64,000 nt of DNA. Source: Laguncularia racemosa (taxonomy: Eukaryota > Streptophyta > Magnoliopsida > Myrtales > Combretaceae). Below are positions 21,025 to 32,476 of this stretch, piece after piece. The stretch is from the NCBI GenBank assembly GCA_037954665.1, contig JBBMOL010000247.1:558001-622000 (forward strand), given 5' to 3'. How positions within the stretch are numbered: position 1 is the stretch's first letter; each line of letters opens with the position of its first letter. The notes under the pieces are model-generated. The model was not told the DNA's origin and searched no databases. It saw nothing but the letters and a program-made list of their open reading frames with translations. The position numbers and the translations under genes are program-made.

Positions 21025-22565
21025 TGATAAGATCACATTATATTTATATTTTCTTTTGGATTTATATTAAATTTATTTCAATATTATAAGAAAATATAAA
21101 GAAATGATATTTAATGGTATTTATTGTGAAAATTCAGGTTTTGTGGACCTAAAAGTAAATTACAAGTTAATTAGAGGAGTTTTTCACAAAATTGAAGAAG
21201 CGAGTGGAGGATTGCATTGAAGGCCGCCGGCCTTAGGCCAGCCTACTACCAAAGGGCACCGGCCTTGAGCCGACCTACAATAAACCGGCCTCATAACACA
21301 TCAAAGCCACCGGCCTTGAGCCGACCTACATTGTTCATCGGATATCCATTGCGAAAATCTCTCCAAAATCGTATCTTAATTAATTTGCGGACTTAATTCC
21401 TCATCAGATCAGCCTTATTCTCCTCCTCTTTGGATCTATAAATAGACCCCTTATGTGAACCTTGAGAGCATCCTATGTTTTTGATCTTTTGAATCATTAG
21501 AATTCCCTTGGGGACTTTAGGATTTTATCTTCTTTTTAAATTCTTTTACATTTCATGTTATTCTAAATTTTAGTTTGAAGAAAGAATGTTATTGAAGTTT
21601 TCTTTCAATTGAAGAAGTTTAGGAATCAATTCGGAAGATTGAAGTTTTACAAACTCTTGAAGATTATAGCAATTGTTTCATTTATTTAATTTTCTTCTAT
21701 ACCATTTATCAGTTTATTTTTATTATTTAATATGAATTCCATTGCATTTATTTACTTCAATTGTTTTTATGCAATCCATACCATAATGTTCTAAATCACC
21801 CTCGTGGGAAACATGATGAAGCCATAATTCAAACTAAAATGATCATTGTATTCATGTTATAGGGCATATAGATATATGGAATTTTCATATAAGAAGTCCT
21901 ACTATGAATTGTATTTTGTAATTGAAATCAATGCATAGGAATGTAAATGACTCGAAAGAGAAATTTAAGTTTTATCAGGAATTCCTAAGTAAGATTTAAT
22001 AATTCATGCAGAAGCAGCGTTATTGAATTTTATTAGAAATTGACCTAAGTGTTTCATGCAATATTTTTATTAAATTTTTCACTAAGGGATTAGGAGAAAT
22101 TATTTTAAAGATATTAGGCAATCATATAATCGGGAAATTTATGATTGTGAATTAGAATCCTCCATTGATTTTAATTAGCGGGAGCTATTAAATTAAATTG
22201 GGGTATTGTTACTTTAAAACTTGATAAAGGATTAAGGTTTTGTCAATTTCTTGTGAAAATCCATATACCTATGAGTTATTATAACATGAAGGCAATATGA
22301 TTAGTAGAATTAGGGTGGATTCTATTTCCCACCATCAATTCATTCTTTTTCAAACACAATTCCCTTTTTGCGCATTTAGTATAATTCATTCGCATTTGAT
22401 CTCATCAAATATCATTGCCTAAATAATAGTAGAAATTGATATAGGTCTATTACTTAATCACTTTTCGTGGTTTGACACTCTTCTCTCACTATATTACTTG
22501 ATCCGATCCGGTGCACTTGCCGGTATTTATTCACGCTCATTTTATATCTCTTTTTGCGTGGATCA
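21025..22565 (+). mobile_element. Solo LTR S (1541 bp) with CATCA target duplication
   Basis: Starts TGATAAGATC and ends GTGGATCA, flanked by CATCA at 21020-21024 and 22566-22570. A TATA box (TATAAATA) lies at 21437-21444. The segment near its end (CCGGTGCACTTGCC) resembles the corresponding part of the A and B LTRs, so an Athila-like origin is likely. Upstream of the TATA box it has GC-rich palindromic units (21218-21330). No internal region or primer site follows, so it is a recombined solo LTR. Orientation is taken from the TATA box and the LTR-end resemblance. Confidence 0.8.
21218..21330 (+). repeat. S: CCGGCCTTGAGCCG-type repeats upstream of the TATA box
   Basis: At least three imperfect units, two of them nearly identical (CACCGGCCTTGAGCCGACCT). 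Each is a partial palindrome around GGCC. Comparable units occur at the same relative place in the LTR of F. Confidence 0.7.
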
Positions 22566-22570
22566 CATCA

Positions 22571-25500
22571 CTACCATTTTCTTTGAGTTTCTTATAGGGA
22601 TTCACTCTATACATCTCCATAACCTGGTGTAGGCTATTAGTGGTAGGTAAGAAGCTTACATAGATACATAAACTAAGTTCTAACCACCATAACTAAGTAT
22701 AAAGGGAAGAGTAACCACTACTTACTGTGTGCTTGGGCTAAGAGGAAGAGCAAGCCACAATTGAAGAGTGCTACCATCACATGAAAGTTGCTGCTAAAGG
22801 CTTATTAATAAGTGGTGTCAATGTTTTTATGAGTTTTAGGCATGACCAAAACTAATCAAGGTGAGTTTCCAAGTAACTTTATATGAAATTGAAGATATAT
22901 TTTGTATATGAATATTTGTGGAAAGTTACTAGTCTCACATGGAATTTTTGGAAACTTTAGTCTTGAAATTCTTGTTGATTAATATGATAAGAGTAAGATC
23001 ATGCATGTTAGATACTTAAAAGGTCATCTAATTCATGTTTTAAATGTTTAAACATGAGATTCAAAAAGATCAAAGGTAATCGTGGGATTTTACTAAATGG
23101 GTGAATCAAAAAGGGTAGTTTCATAAATTCTGTGGTTTTGGAGAGTTTAATATTGGAGTGAATAGTGCCAATAGTGAAGATCAAATGGATATAAGGAACA
23201 TGGAAAAGGGATAAGAAAGGAGATAATTACAGCTGTTATAAGTTGGAGTAAAATTGGTTAAATGAATGGTAAGCATATGCATTTACAAGTCTTGTGTAGG
23301 CTTATAATTGATGTGGAGAGTATATGTGACAATGTAGTACAAGTGAATTAAGACTCATGGAGTAAAAACTTTCTCAAGGCTTAAGTTAATTGGCTCTCTT
23401 TTTTTCTATCTATTATCCCCTATTAAAGTTAGTTAAGTGAACTCTTATAGCTCAATATGATTTTTATATATTAAGTTTGACTATTATGTGATCCTCATGC
23501 TTGTCAATATCACTTTTTTGTTACCTTGTCTTTATGTGATAGTCAAAAGTGTAGGCCACTCATCTACTGCTATCGGTAGTAGTGGATTTTCACTTAAGTG
23601 AAATGAATAGCTTGAATACTTTATTAAATTGATGCTTAAGAATTTGGTGTGTGGATATTGTATACTATACTATAGGTTCCATCTTGCTAATGCTTGAATT
23701 ATTTGGACTTAGTATGCCTACAATGTGCTGATTGGTTATGATGAAGGATTTATGTTTGATAGTGTGTGTCGCTAGCAATATGTTGATTGTTTTTAGATAT
23801 ATGATGGATATAGCTATTTATGCCTCTCACTTGGAAATTCTAGGAAGTGTATCAACTTAAGTAAACTCCAATAGCAGGCTTATGAACTATTTTTTGGAAG
23901 CTAGGTAGGCTAAACTTATGTACAATTTATGCTTGGTATATTATGGTTGCTAGGCTGAAACTAGGCTAGCTTGATATTATTATAGAGTTTGAATTAAGAT
24001 TCCTACCTAGCATGATAATTATGTTGGTTTTTACAATGTTGTTTAATGTTACATGACATTGCATGAAAAAGGACCTACAAGTCAAGTTTTCAGAAAATTG
24101 AGATTTACTAAGCTAGGTTTTGAGCATACAAATTGCATTGCTCAATTGATATGAAAATTCTACTTCTAACCATTCCATGTAGTAGTTAGGCTAGCTACAT
24201 GTTGGGTTTTTTGGGATCCCACTCCCAAGCTTCACCTTATAGCTAACTAGGCTTAGCCTATAAGGCTAGGCTAGGATGCTAGTACTAGTACATGTCATGT
24301 ACATTAGCATAGCATACAAGCATTTGCACTAGGGAATTATTTGGTTATATGCTTAGTTGTGTGCTTAATTATGGGATTAGTTGTATATACTTAGTTATAT
24401 ACTAAATCATATACCTAACTATATGCTTGATTTTTTGTTCTTATTTTCCATTTTTCTAACTCACTTAGCTCAAATATAAAATGAGGGGATGTTTTCCTTA
24501 CATCTCTACATTACAAGTCGAAAGATGGGCACTACTATAACTTAAGAAGGAAGCTAAAAGCGACTACATCAAGGTTATAGTTCTATGACAACCACTTATC
24601 TAATAAATCTTCAGCTGAAATAGTTTTAAAAAAGGTATGTGAGATCAAACCTTATGCTTTATGTGTAGAAGTAAAGCATAGTGCTATCATGATGTTTATA
24701 ATTTGAAAGTATGACTTTGTACTCACATTTCTATTATAAGTATTGTTAATAAGGAATTAGCACTCAAACAAGTTCAATAATTGGTACATGTTAGGTATGA
24801 GAAAAGCTTTATCCTCAACTAGGGGATGGCATAGCCACACCATCTCCTAGGTACCAAGAGATAAGAGACGGCTTCAGGAAGTAGGGTGCTACATTGTCTA
24901 TTCTGTATAAATTCGAAATTAACCCTTCAATTATTATTTTTTGTATTTTTTGTGCAAGACGATATATTAATAACTTTGAAAAATGCCAAAGTTGTCTAAA
25001 AAAATTATTAACAAAGGCACCTAAGCCAAATTAAAGGCATATAGGGTCACCATGTGAGAGGAAAAAGCACAAGGGCCAACATTTACGCAGCCTTCGTGCC
25101 TACTTAGCTCAGCACAAGAAAAGCATGAGCATGTAAGGCATGCATTTTTAACACACTAAGGCACATAGGCGGCATGATTACTATGCCTACATACATGTCA
25201 TTCACATAAGCACTTATCCATAGTAATTAATGCACAATTATCCAATTATTTATCTTTCATTTATGTGATACAAGAAGCATAATCTTGACATCACAAAACT
25301 TAAGGTAGCTTATGACTCCATAGCAAACATACAATAGATTATAGATCTGCCTAAATCCTTTAAGTATGCAAGTCTACTTGGGACAGCACCATATATCGAT
25401 TATTAAGTTGCCACATTGAGATCACCGATACCCCCAATCCTTCGATCATAGCTATGAGCCATATAATCCTTTAAAAAATAGATATTTATCATATTCATTA

Positions 25501-25753
25501 ATCACTAACCGAACACAAACAAGCAACATATAAGGTAATCACATACTTGGAATAGGCGTCTCAACTATTTATTGAATTTCCTAAACACTAACACTTGATA
25601 TCAAGCATAAGTACATTCACTTAGTTCTTTTTTTTAAGTCAATTGTGATTCTATTTACTCCCCTTAACCTTATATCAACCTTTTACTTAACCTTTTTAAC
25701 AATATATTACACCCTTTAACCCTTTACTTAACCTTCTAACTAACATTTACTTG
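22571..25753. other. Unclassified AT-rich DNA, no gene recognised
   Basis: No ORF of note on either strand. It continues the sequence interrupted by S. Features seen: an imperfect hairpin near 23556-23585 (CTACTGC..GGTAGTAG), clustered GCTAGGCT words at 24180-24290, and an abrupt GGGTGCTACA at about 24882-24891 that looks like the 3' end of an LTR but has no primer site after it. The last 100 bases repeat TTTACTTAACC-like words. Confidence 0.4.
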
Positions 25754-25758
25754 CTTAG

Positions 25759-27333
25759 TGTTGATTGAATCGCAATCATACAAATTAAAATCCTTTTTAC
25801 TCCTTGCAATCAATTAGGCAAGTGCACCTATCGATTACAGTAGTATAGAGTTTAAGCACGGATATCGTTCCCTCAGGGATCTACAAGTACTAATACTAAC
25901 CTCAAACCGACTATCTAACCGCACAATTTCGAGGTGAATTGATTTAACCAAATTACCTAAATTAAACTAAATTATCTAATAGAAATGAAATCAATGGATA
26001 TCAAACAATGAGTTAAATTATCAAATTCAATGTTCCAACGCGTACCCCACTCTTACTACTCATCTAATTACTATGCAACTTCAATCCTTAGAAAACTAAT
26101 TAATGAGTACTGATTATCTCTGATCCACGGGGCATCTAACACTAAGTTAATGTTTCTTCCAAAATCACTAACTCCTAATTCTAACCGTATTAACAAAGAT
26201 CCCTCTTTTATTAACAACAATCAGAATTGCATGATTATACCACAACCCTCAATTAGATTAAATCATTATATCCAATCTAATACGGAAAACTTATGCTTTC
26301 TATCCCTAGATTGCATACAAGCCTTTTCATCCGATGTATGATCTATTCAAATAAGAGATTTCCCAATCAACTTATCAGAAATCAATGTAATCTAATGCTG
26401 GCCAAACATCAAATCAACAATATATAATAAACAACATGGATGAAATCAAAGATGCTCAATCGTCATTAATTTTGCAATAAACCCAATGTTAAATAGTAAT
26501 CAGACTTTCGTAAGATTCGGGTACGAAATAATTAGCTACACATGGTTCTCAAGGAATAACAAAACGAAATAATCAAATCCATGTGTGAAACACTTCTAGA
26601 ATTAAAGCTCGAAAATTCCTTTGACTGTTGCTGTTCTCCAAAATTCCAGGATGTGTTTTCTGCCTTCTCTCTCTCTTTCTCTCTTCAAACACGACTATTT
26701 ATACCTAGGGTAGCTTCCTCTCGGCGTGTAGAAGATATCCTTCAAATATGGATGAAAGATTTGAAGATATCTTTCCTTCGATAGATACACGGTCATACTA
26801 CACGGACGTATAGATAAACCGTGTATCTCTCTGAGTCAGTGAACTCTGGGCGTGTATATCCCACACGACCGTTTACAATAGCCGTGTATATCTCTGTCTT
26901 CTTTGTTCTTCGTACACGGTTGATTACACGGGTGTGTAACTCAACCGTGTGTCCTCCTCAATGTGTTACTATGCACGGTTGGCTTACACGGGTGTATATT
27001 CCAACCGTATACTGGTCTGTCCTGAAAACTCTTCTTCCACGTTGATACACGGTCTGATACACAGGCGTATATCCGAATCGTGTAATCTCCTGATTCCTTC
27101 ACACGGCCGTTTATAAAACCGTGTGACTTCCTTTAACTTCAAAGCATTCCATTTTTACTTGCTTTTATCTCCAATTCGTCTTGAATTTAAGTACTTTTCA
27201 TCAAATCATCCTTTTCCACTCCTGAACATGAAATATAAATCAATTAAGCATCATAATCTTATATTTTCACGCCCAATTATCTCAAAAATTGACTTAATCA
27301 TCTCCAATTATAAGAGTTAAAATAGATTTATCA
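25759..27333 (-). repeat. B 3' LTR (1575 bp)
   Basis: On the minus strand it begins TGATAAATCTATT after the polypurine tract TTAAGTGTGGGGAAATT (27334-27350) and ends CAATCAACA at 25759. It differs from the 5' LTR mainly by an 11-bp gap near 25803 and scattered substitutions. TATA box TATAAATA on the minus strand at 26696-26703, about 70 bases after the palindromic array. Confidence 0.92.
26765..27125 (-). promoter_or_regulatory. B 3' LTR nested-palindrome array upstream of TATA
   Basis: About six units of 55-65 bases. The best unit (near 26914-26955) is ACACGGTTGA, then the inner palindrome TTACACGGGTGTGTAA, then TCAACCGTGT, so the outer arms pair around an inner palindrome. Units end in CTCTGT- or TCCTG-like words. 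In the sense orientation of B the array precedes the TATA box, that is, it lies in U3. An enhancer or host-factor binding role is inferred. Confidence 0.7.
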
Positions 27334-28779
27334 AATTTCCCCACACTTAAGCATTTGCTTGTCCTCAAGCAAATTACACATATGGAAGTCTCAATTCTCA
27401 GAATTCTTAAAACTCAGGAAGAAATTCAATCATTAACCCCACTTTATACTAGGATAGCCACCATTTTCCACAATTCGCCTTTCTTATCACTCAATCTTAT
27501 TAAGCACTTGTATTCAAAATACCAATAGTAGATTTCCAGTATTAATCCAAGTAAGTGAAACTTTTACCCTTTATCATTTAACTAAAAATCTCAAAGTTAA
27601 GATCAGACTTACAATCATAGAACTCAGGCATATACATCCACTTATTTCTTGGATCTTTTTCCCTTTTTGGATTGGGAGTTCAACCTTTTAGTACCTTTTC
27701 TTAGTTAATTAACCCATGTAACGAACTTTTAATCGATAATCCCGGGCTCGTCACCCAAGTTAACAGACGTTATCCCCTCAAGCATAGAGGGCGTCCCTCG
27801 GATTTACTTGTTCGGGTTGAATTAACTAATCAATTCCTTTCTTTTAGTGAATAAGAGCGGTTTCCTTAGCTAGTAAGTCCCAAACCAGACGATCTTAGGC
27901 TACTAGGTTTTAAGATACCCCTTCGAACCTCTACCACTCGAATCCAAATATTCTAATTTAAAGCCTCATTTAGTTCAGTTTTCTCGGATTTTACTCATAA
28001 CCCTTGTAGCAAGCTTTCAGCCAATGATCCCGAGTTCATCACCCAAGTCAATAGATGTTATTCCCCCGAAAGGGCACCCCTCGGACTTAATTACTCGAGT
28101 CAATGAGATCCACTTCTAAACTATTTGTTATTTTTCATCATTTTTTTTATTCATCAAATTACTCCCAATTTGTGTTCTATTCCATTATTTTTGTAAGGGA
28201 AAGTCACCAAGCTATAAGTATCACTTGTTCCTTCATTCAAGATCGCAAAATTAAATCCTAAATCTGAAATGAAAGCCTAAATAACAAGTAAGTCTCCCTC
28301 ACATGGATACCATACTATAACTCTAAAAAGGTAAAGAGAATACAAAATAAGAGAATAATACAAAATTCGAAAAATTTCCCATGAAATAGCTGCCTATACA
28401 AGTGGAATTTTATGTTTCCTAAGCAACTATTTCTCATCATCATTAAGCTTCCAAATGTTACTTAAACAAGGGAAATTGAGCATTTAAAAGTTCATAATTT
28501 CATTGCTCTTGTGATATCTTTCTGTTCTTTCTATTCCCTTTCCCACACTTAAAATCAGACATTGTCCCCAATGTCTGCCCACAAAGTACACTAAGGAAAA
28601 AAAATAGAAACAATAAAAGGAGAAAGAAAAATGAAACTCCCCTGAAATCTATAAGTGGCAAGTCATTCACAGGGGAAACTCCATTAAAGTGCAAAATCCT
28701 CGAATCATCCTTCTGGTCTGTGGAGGCTTTCCGCTGATGGAGCAGGTGGAGTAAAAGACGATCCTCCCTCAGTATGCCT
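27334..28779 (-). other. B 3' untranslated region
   Basis: Non-coding. Two direct copies of a block of about 100 bases at about 27712-27815 and 27998-28105 (GTAACGAACTTTT..., GTTATTCCCCCG...) match the pair in A. Directly after ORF2 lies a hairpin ACATTGTCCCCAATGT (28559-28574) beside a second polypurine-like tract (TTAAGTGTGGGAAAGG on the minus strand, about 28537-28552). Confidence 0.6.
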
Positions 28780-29954
28780 CTATCGGCTGATCGGTTCGGG
28801 AGGGATCACGTCTTCTTCGCTTGAGCTGGCACAGGAAGAGAACTGAATGTCTAACTTCTCACCAAGCTTGGTGAAGCAATCGATTAAAAACTTCTTCAGT
28901 CCCTTATGCCGTTTTTCCATCTTAGTGATCTTCTGCTTCATCATCTTCTAGCTTTTCTTTATCTCTCCCACATCACGCGATAGCTGAGAAACCAGCTCTA
29001 GCATCTGCACATGGACGGACAGTTCAGCCTGCAGTTGTGGTTCCTCTTCTTCCTCTTCCCCTATTTCCTCTTCAGCGCCAGCGTCAATTGGTTGAAAATT
29101 CCAATTGCTTAATATCCTGGCTTTAAGCTTCAGAGATCGCCCAATGAAATCACTAGGTGCTCGATGTGGGAATAGAGCCAGATTTTTCAAAATTCTAATA
29201 ATTAGAGCACCTAGGAAAACCCCTTTCGGTCCTTTCTCTGCCTAGCACTGAAGAAAAAAAGCGGCAAAAACACCCACATTGACGCGGGTTCCAGTATGCA
29301 TGGCCCACAACTGAAATAAGTCTCTGGCGTTAACAACGTCCTCTGAATCGATCCTACCAGTGGTAGAGCGAGCCATAATGTAATGTAGGATATGATGTAC
29401 TCTATTTCTCAGTTGAGAGGCCATGGTGTGAGAGGCACTGTAGGCACCAATACCATACCGAGTCCATAAAGAGATAGAGTTCGCTGGGCCCACGAAACCG
29501 AAAGGGCGCGAATCTCAGGGGTTTGAAGAAAACCCCCATCATAGATGCCCATAGCCTCTATGAACTCAGTCATGGACATCTTATGGTACTCACCCTGGGC
29601 CAGAAACTCAACTTCGTTTCTTACACCAGCATTCATTGTTCCTGAGATCTTGAAGGTGGCTAAGAAAGTAAAAATTAACTCCTCGTATAAGTCTTCTTTG
29701 ACCATGAACAGGTGAAACCAGGCTCGGTCAGCTAAGAGCCTCTCAAATTGTTGGACCAACCTAAATCTTCTCAAAACGTCCCAGTCCAACACCACATTCG
29801 GTTTGATGACCTTTTTCGACTTATATAGGGTAAAGAGTTCTTTATCCTTCTCTCGAATATTTACAGGGTATCGAAGAGCTTCAGATTGGCTTGAACTACC
29901 TGTTTCGGATCGGCTTCTTTTCTTCTTTTGAGCAACAGTCTTGACGCGTGGCAT
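28780..29954 (-). pseudogene. B ORF2, Athila env-like / ORF-1 family protein
   Basis: Starts MPRVKTVAQKKKRSRSE (basic) at 29954, directly after an AG acceptor. Conserved tracts in order: VLDWDVLRRF, FTFLATFKI, NEVEFLAQGEY, FIEAMGIYDGGFLQTPE, MARSTTGRIDSEDVVNARD, TGTRVNVGVF, RILKNLALFP, an acidic run EEEIGEEEEEEP, and CFTKLGEKLDIQFSSC near the end. Frameshift near 29450 (the 29409-29954 frame continues in that of 29242-29493), a stop near 29242, and a terminal stop at 28780. The ORF2 copies of A and Z share its layout. Its biological role is unknown. Confidence 0.78.
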
Positions 29955-30552
29955 CTTGTCAAGGGAAATAAGTAGAACCTGATCATACTAAGAATAAAAG
30001 AGTCTAAAACAAACAAAGCCCGTACGTAATACATCAAATAACCACATCGCAAACAAGGAACTCCACCATTAGCATCACGGAAGCACGCAAAATCATCAAA
30101 ATTAAGGTTCATAGTATCATACACGGTTCTTGGGCACGAGAGTGTATTGTAGCCATGTATATCAGAAAATCCCCGCCAAAATTTGAAAAACAACTCATAA
30201 ACGGCCGTGTATTGCAAGAAATTACGAGAAAATCATCAATCACATGCACTAATGGTGCTTAAAGCAAAAATCCCTTTAACATGCAATCCAAAATACGTTC
30301 CAATCACAAAAGATCACGCATGAACGGTTCGAAACCCTAGATTTTCTAATCCAAACAGCGATCGAGCAATGGAGAATGGAAAAACTTCACAAATCGCATG
30401 AAAAACATCATCCATACTCAGATAAACAAAAGCCCTAAGGTTTCATTATCCTCCACATGTCATAACATGCCACATTCACATGGAAATCTGACATTGAGTG
30501 AGAAAATAGAGAGGGAAGCAAGAGAAAGGAAAAAGAATGAGAAAGATCTTAC
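29955..30552 (-). other. B putative ORF2 leader intron (598 bp)
   Basis: Donor AAG then GTAAGATC at 30552 (minus) and acceptor TTTCCCTTGACAAG directly before the ATG. The interval has no coding sequence. It contains isolated GGCCGTGTA-like words at about 30120-30210. Parallel introns occur in A and Z. Confidence 0.55.
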
Positions 30553-30667
30553 CTTGTCAAAGCAATGGGAGAGGGAAACCAACAAGGGAATGGAAAGTGA
30601 ATGATGTATAGAGAGAAAAGATATGTAGATGAGAGTGTACTGAAAATGAGGGGTACGGTTATCAAAA

Positions 30668-31060
30668 AGGGTATAAATACCCGACACACACGGTCCCCAT
30701 ACACGGGCATGTAATGCGCCCGTGTATAGGCCTAAGCTGCGAAAGCATGGGTATAACAGACGACCGTGTTATACAACCGTGTACCCCTCTGACTTCTAGT
30801 TAGAAAACTTACCTCTCATGCACGGTCGGACACACGCCCGTGTGTCCTAACCGTGTATTCCTCTGTGGCTCGCTCCCCATACACGGATTTGATAAATGGC
30901 CGTTTCCCTTAGTCGTGTCTACCTCGTTCAAAATTTCCTTGTATACACGGTCAAGAAACACGGGCGTGTGTTTTGACTGTGTATTACTCTGTGGGTCACC
31001 GTTCTCTCTACACGGGCGCGATATACGCCCGTGTATTTAATCCGTGTGTCTCCTGAAGGT
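30668..31060 (-). promoter_or_regulatory. B internal promoter-like module: palindrome array plus TATA before ORF2
   Basis: Array of about five nested palindromes (30690-31060). Clearest unit near 30951-30992: TACACGGTCAAGA, inner ACACGGGCGTGTG, then TTGACTGTGTA, followed by TTACTCTGTGG. Downstream on the minus strand lies the palindromic TATA region GGGTATTTATACCC (30669-30682), about 120 bases before the donor site. The same type of array sits upstream of TATA in the LTRs of B, so this looks like a second promoter within the element. Confidence 0.6.
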
Positions 31061-31260
31061 TAAAATTTTCCTTCTCTTGATTATTTCTTGAAGTCCATCT
31101 CCTCAAAAAGCTTCTTCATAAATACTCCTCTACAAAACTTAGGAAAAAGAAAAACAAATATGGTGATAACTCAAAACAAAAATGAAACTTACCTAATTGC
31201 ATGGGTTGCCTCCCATCAAGCACTTTTGTTTAACGTCGTTTGCTCAACGAAATGAAGCTC

Positions 31261-31567
31261 CTTGTGATTAAGTCACCGGAGGGTGGAGTCTAAACTCCTC
31301 TTGGCTCTCTTTCCTGTTAGGGTTTAACCTTCTTTAAGGTTGCACCACAGGTTTGAAATCCTCCTCCAACAGGATCTTATGGGTGCAAAACGAAGGACTA
31401 ATACCCTTTATATTAGATATCTTCCGAGCAAGAGCACTCTTGTGCTCCTTCAAGACCCTTAGTAAGCTATCCCTTTGCTCCTTTGTCAGACCAATTGAAA
31501 TAATGATAGGGAGTTTAGAATCGGCCTCCAAAAAGGCATATTCGAGGTACTCAGGGAGTTGCTTCAA
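31261..31567 (-). pseudogene. B RT start fused in frame to the integrase tail
   Basis: The frame opens with KQLPEYLEYAFLEADSKLP and EHKSALARKISNIKGISP, the RT N-terminal region of this family. After VVQP comes TAA (A has Gln), then RRLNPN, which is joined without frame change to RKESQEEFRLHPPVT and a stop. A places about 2.6 kb of RT, RNase H and integrase between these two points. The junction lies near 31309-31315. The product would have no enzymatic domain. Confidence 0.85.
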
Positions 31568-32317
31568 CTCAAGTTCTGGGGTTCCTCAACCGACGGTTTC
31601 AATCTTCCTTCCTCACTGACCCCAATCTTCTCAAACCCCTTTCTACAAACTACTTCCTCACAAGCTCTCAGATGAGCTTTCACATTTTGAATCTCCACAT
31701 TTTCACTCACTTCATCATCATCCGCTATCAAACTCAATTCAAGAGGATCTCTACACATCAACTCTTGCATAACACAATTTACCGACCTGTCAACACAATC
31801 TATAACATAACATGTATCGTCGGCGTTCAAAGTTTGTTTCAATGCTGTTGGGATTCTCACCACTAGTTCATCCTCCCCCATTCTCAAAACTAATCTTCCA
31901 TCCGCCACATCAATCACAGCTCTTGCAGTGGCAAAAAATGGTCGTCCTAAGATCAGCGGGACCTCCACATCTGCATCCATATCAAGGATTACAAAATCAA
32001 CAGGGAAGATAAAGTTTTCTACCTTAACCAAGACGTGTAGGGGCTTTGATCGAGCGATCTGCCAGTTGCAGACTCATCCTCGTTTGCTTTGGCTCTCCCA
32101 AGTTCAGTTGCTTGAACAATGAGTATGGCATCAGGTTTATGCTTGCCCTGAGATCCGCCAAAGCTCTCTCCATCGGTAGTTCACCTATTAAGCATGGAAT
32201 AGTGAAACTACCCGGATCCTTGAGCTTCTTGGGCAACTTATTTTGCAAAATCGCCGAACACTCAGCTCCAACAACTGCAGTAAAGATATCTTCCAACCGT
32301 TTCTTATTCAAGAGCAA
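31564..32317 (-). pseudogene. B protease
   Basis: Aspartic protease region: SFTIPCLIGELP, then DLRASINLMPYSLFKQL with Arg in place of the usual Gly after the catalytic Asp-Leu, as in A. Near 32037 a short deletion removes the bases for FPRGIIED found in A and shifts the frame; the protein resumes at VKVENFIFPVDFVILDMDADVEVPLILGRPF. The C-terminus runs through the acidic NVEIQNVKAHL region. Not functional as it stands. Confidence 0.8.
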
Positions 32318-32476
32318 ATCCTTTAGGAATTTCGCTTACCTGGGCATCTGCGCAAGAGCTTCCACAAACGGTATGTTGATATGTAATTATTTAAACAAGT
32401 TTAGAAACTTACCGAAGTGCTCTTGATCCTTATCCTTTTTCAGACGTCCTGGATACGGAATTGGAGGCTTGTATGG

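Noticed and set aside
24882..24891. End of a Tekay-like LTR covering 19246-24891
   Set aside because: The ending GGGTGCTACA is suggestive, but no primer site follows, no matching start or target duplication was found, and gag of A does not resume afterwards.
26150..26341. Identical 63-codon frames at 26150-26341 and 34578-34769
   Set aside because: They are the same segment of the two LTRs of B on the antisense strand; identity reflects LTR identity, not a gene family.
26765..27125. CRISPR-like array (palindromic repeats with spacers)
   Set aside because: The spacers are repetitive, the repeats are degenerate, the setting is a plant retrotransposon LTR, and no cas genes exist.
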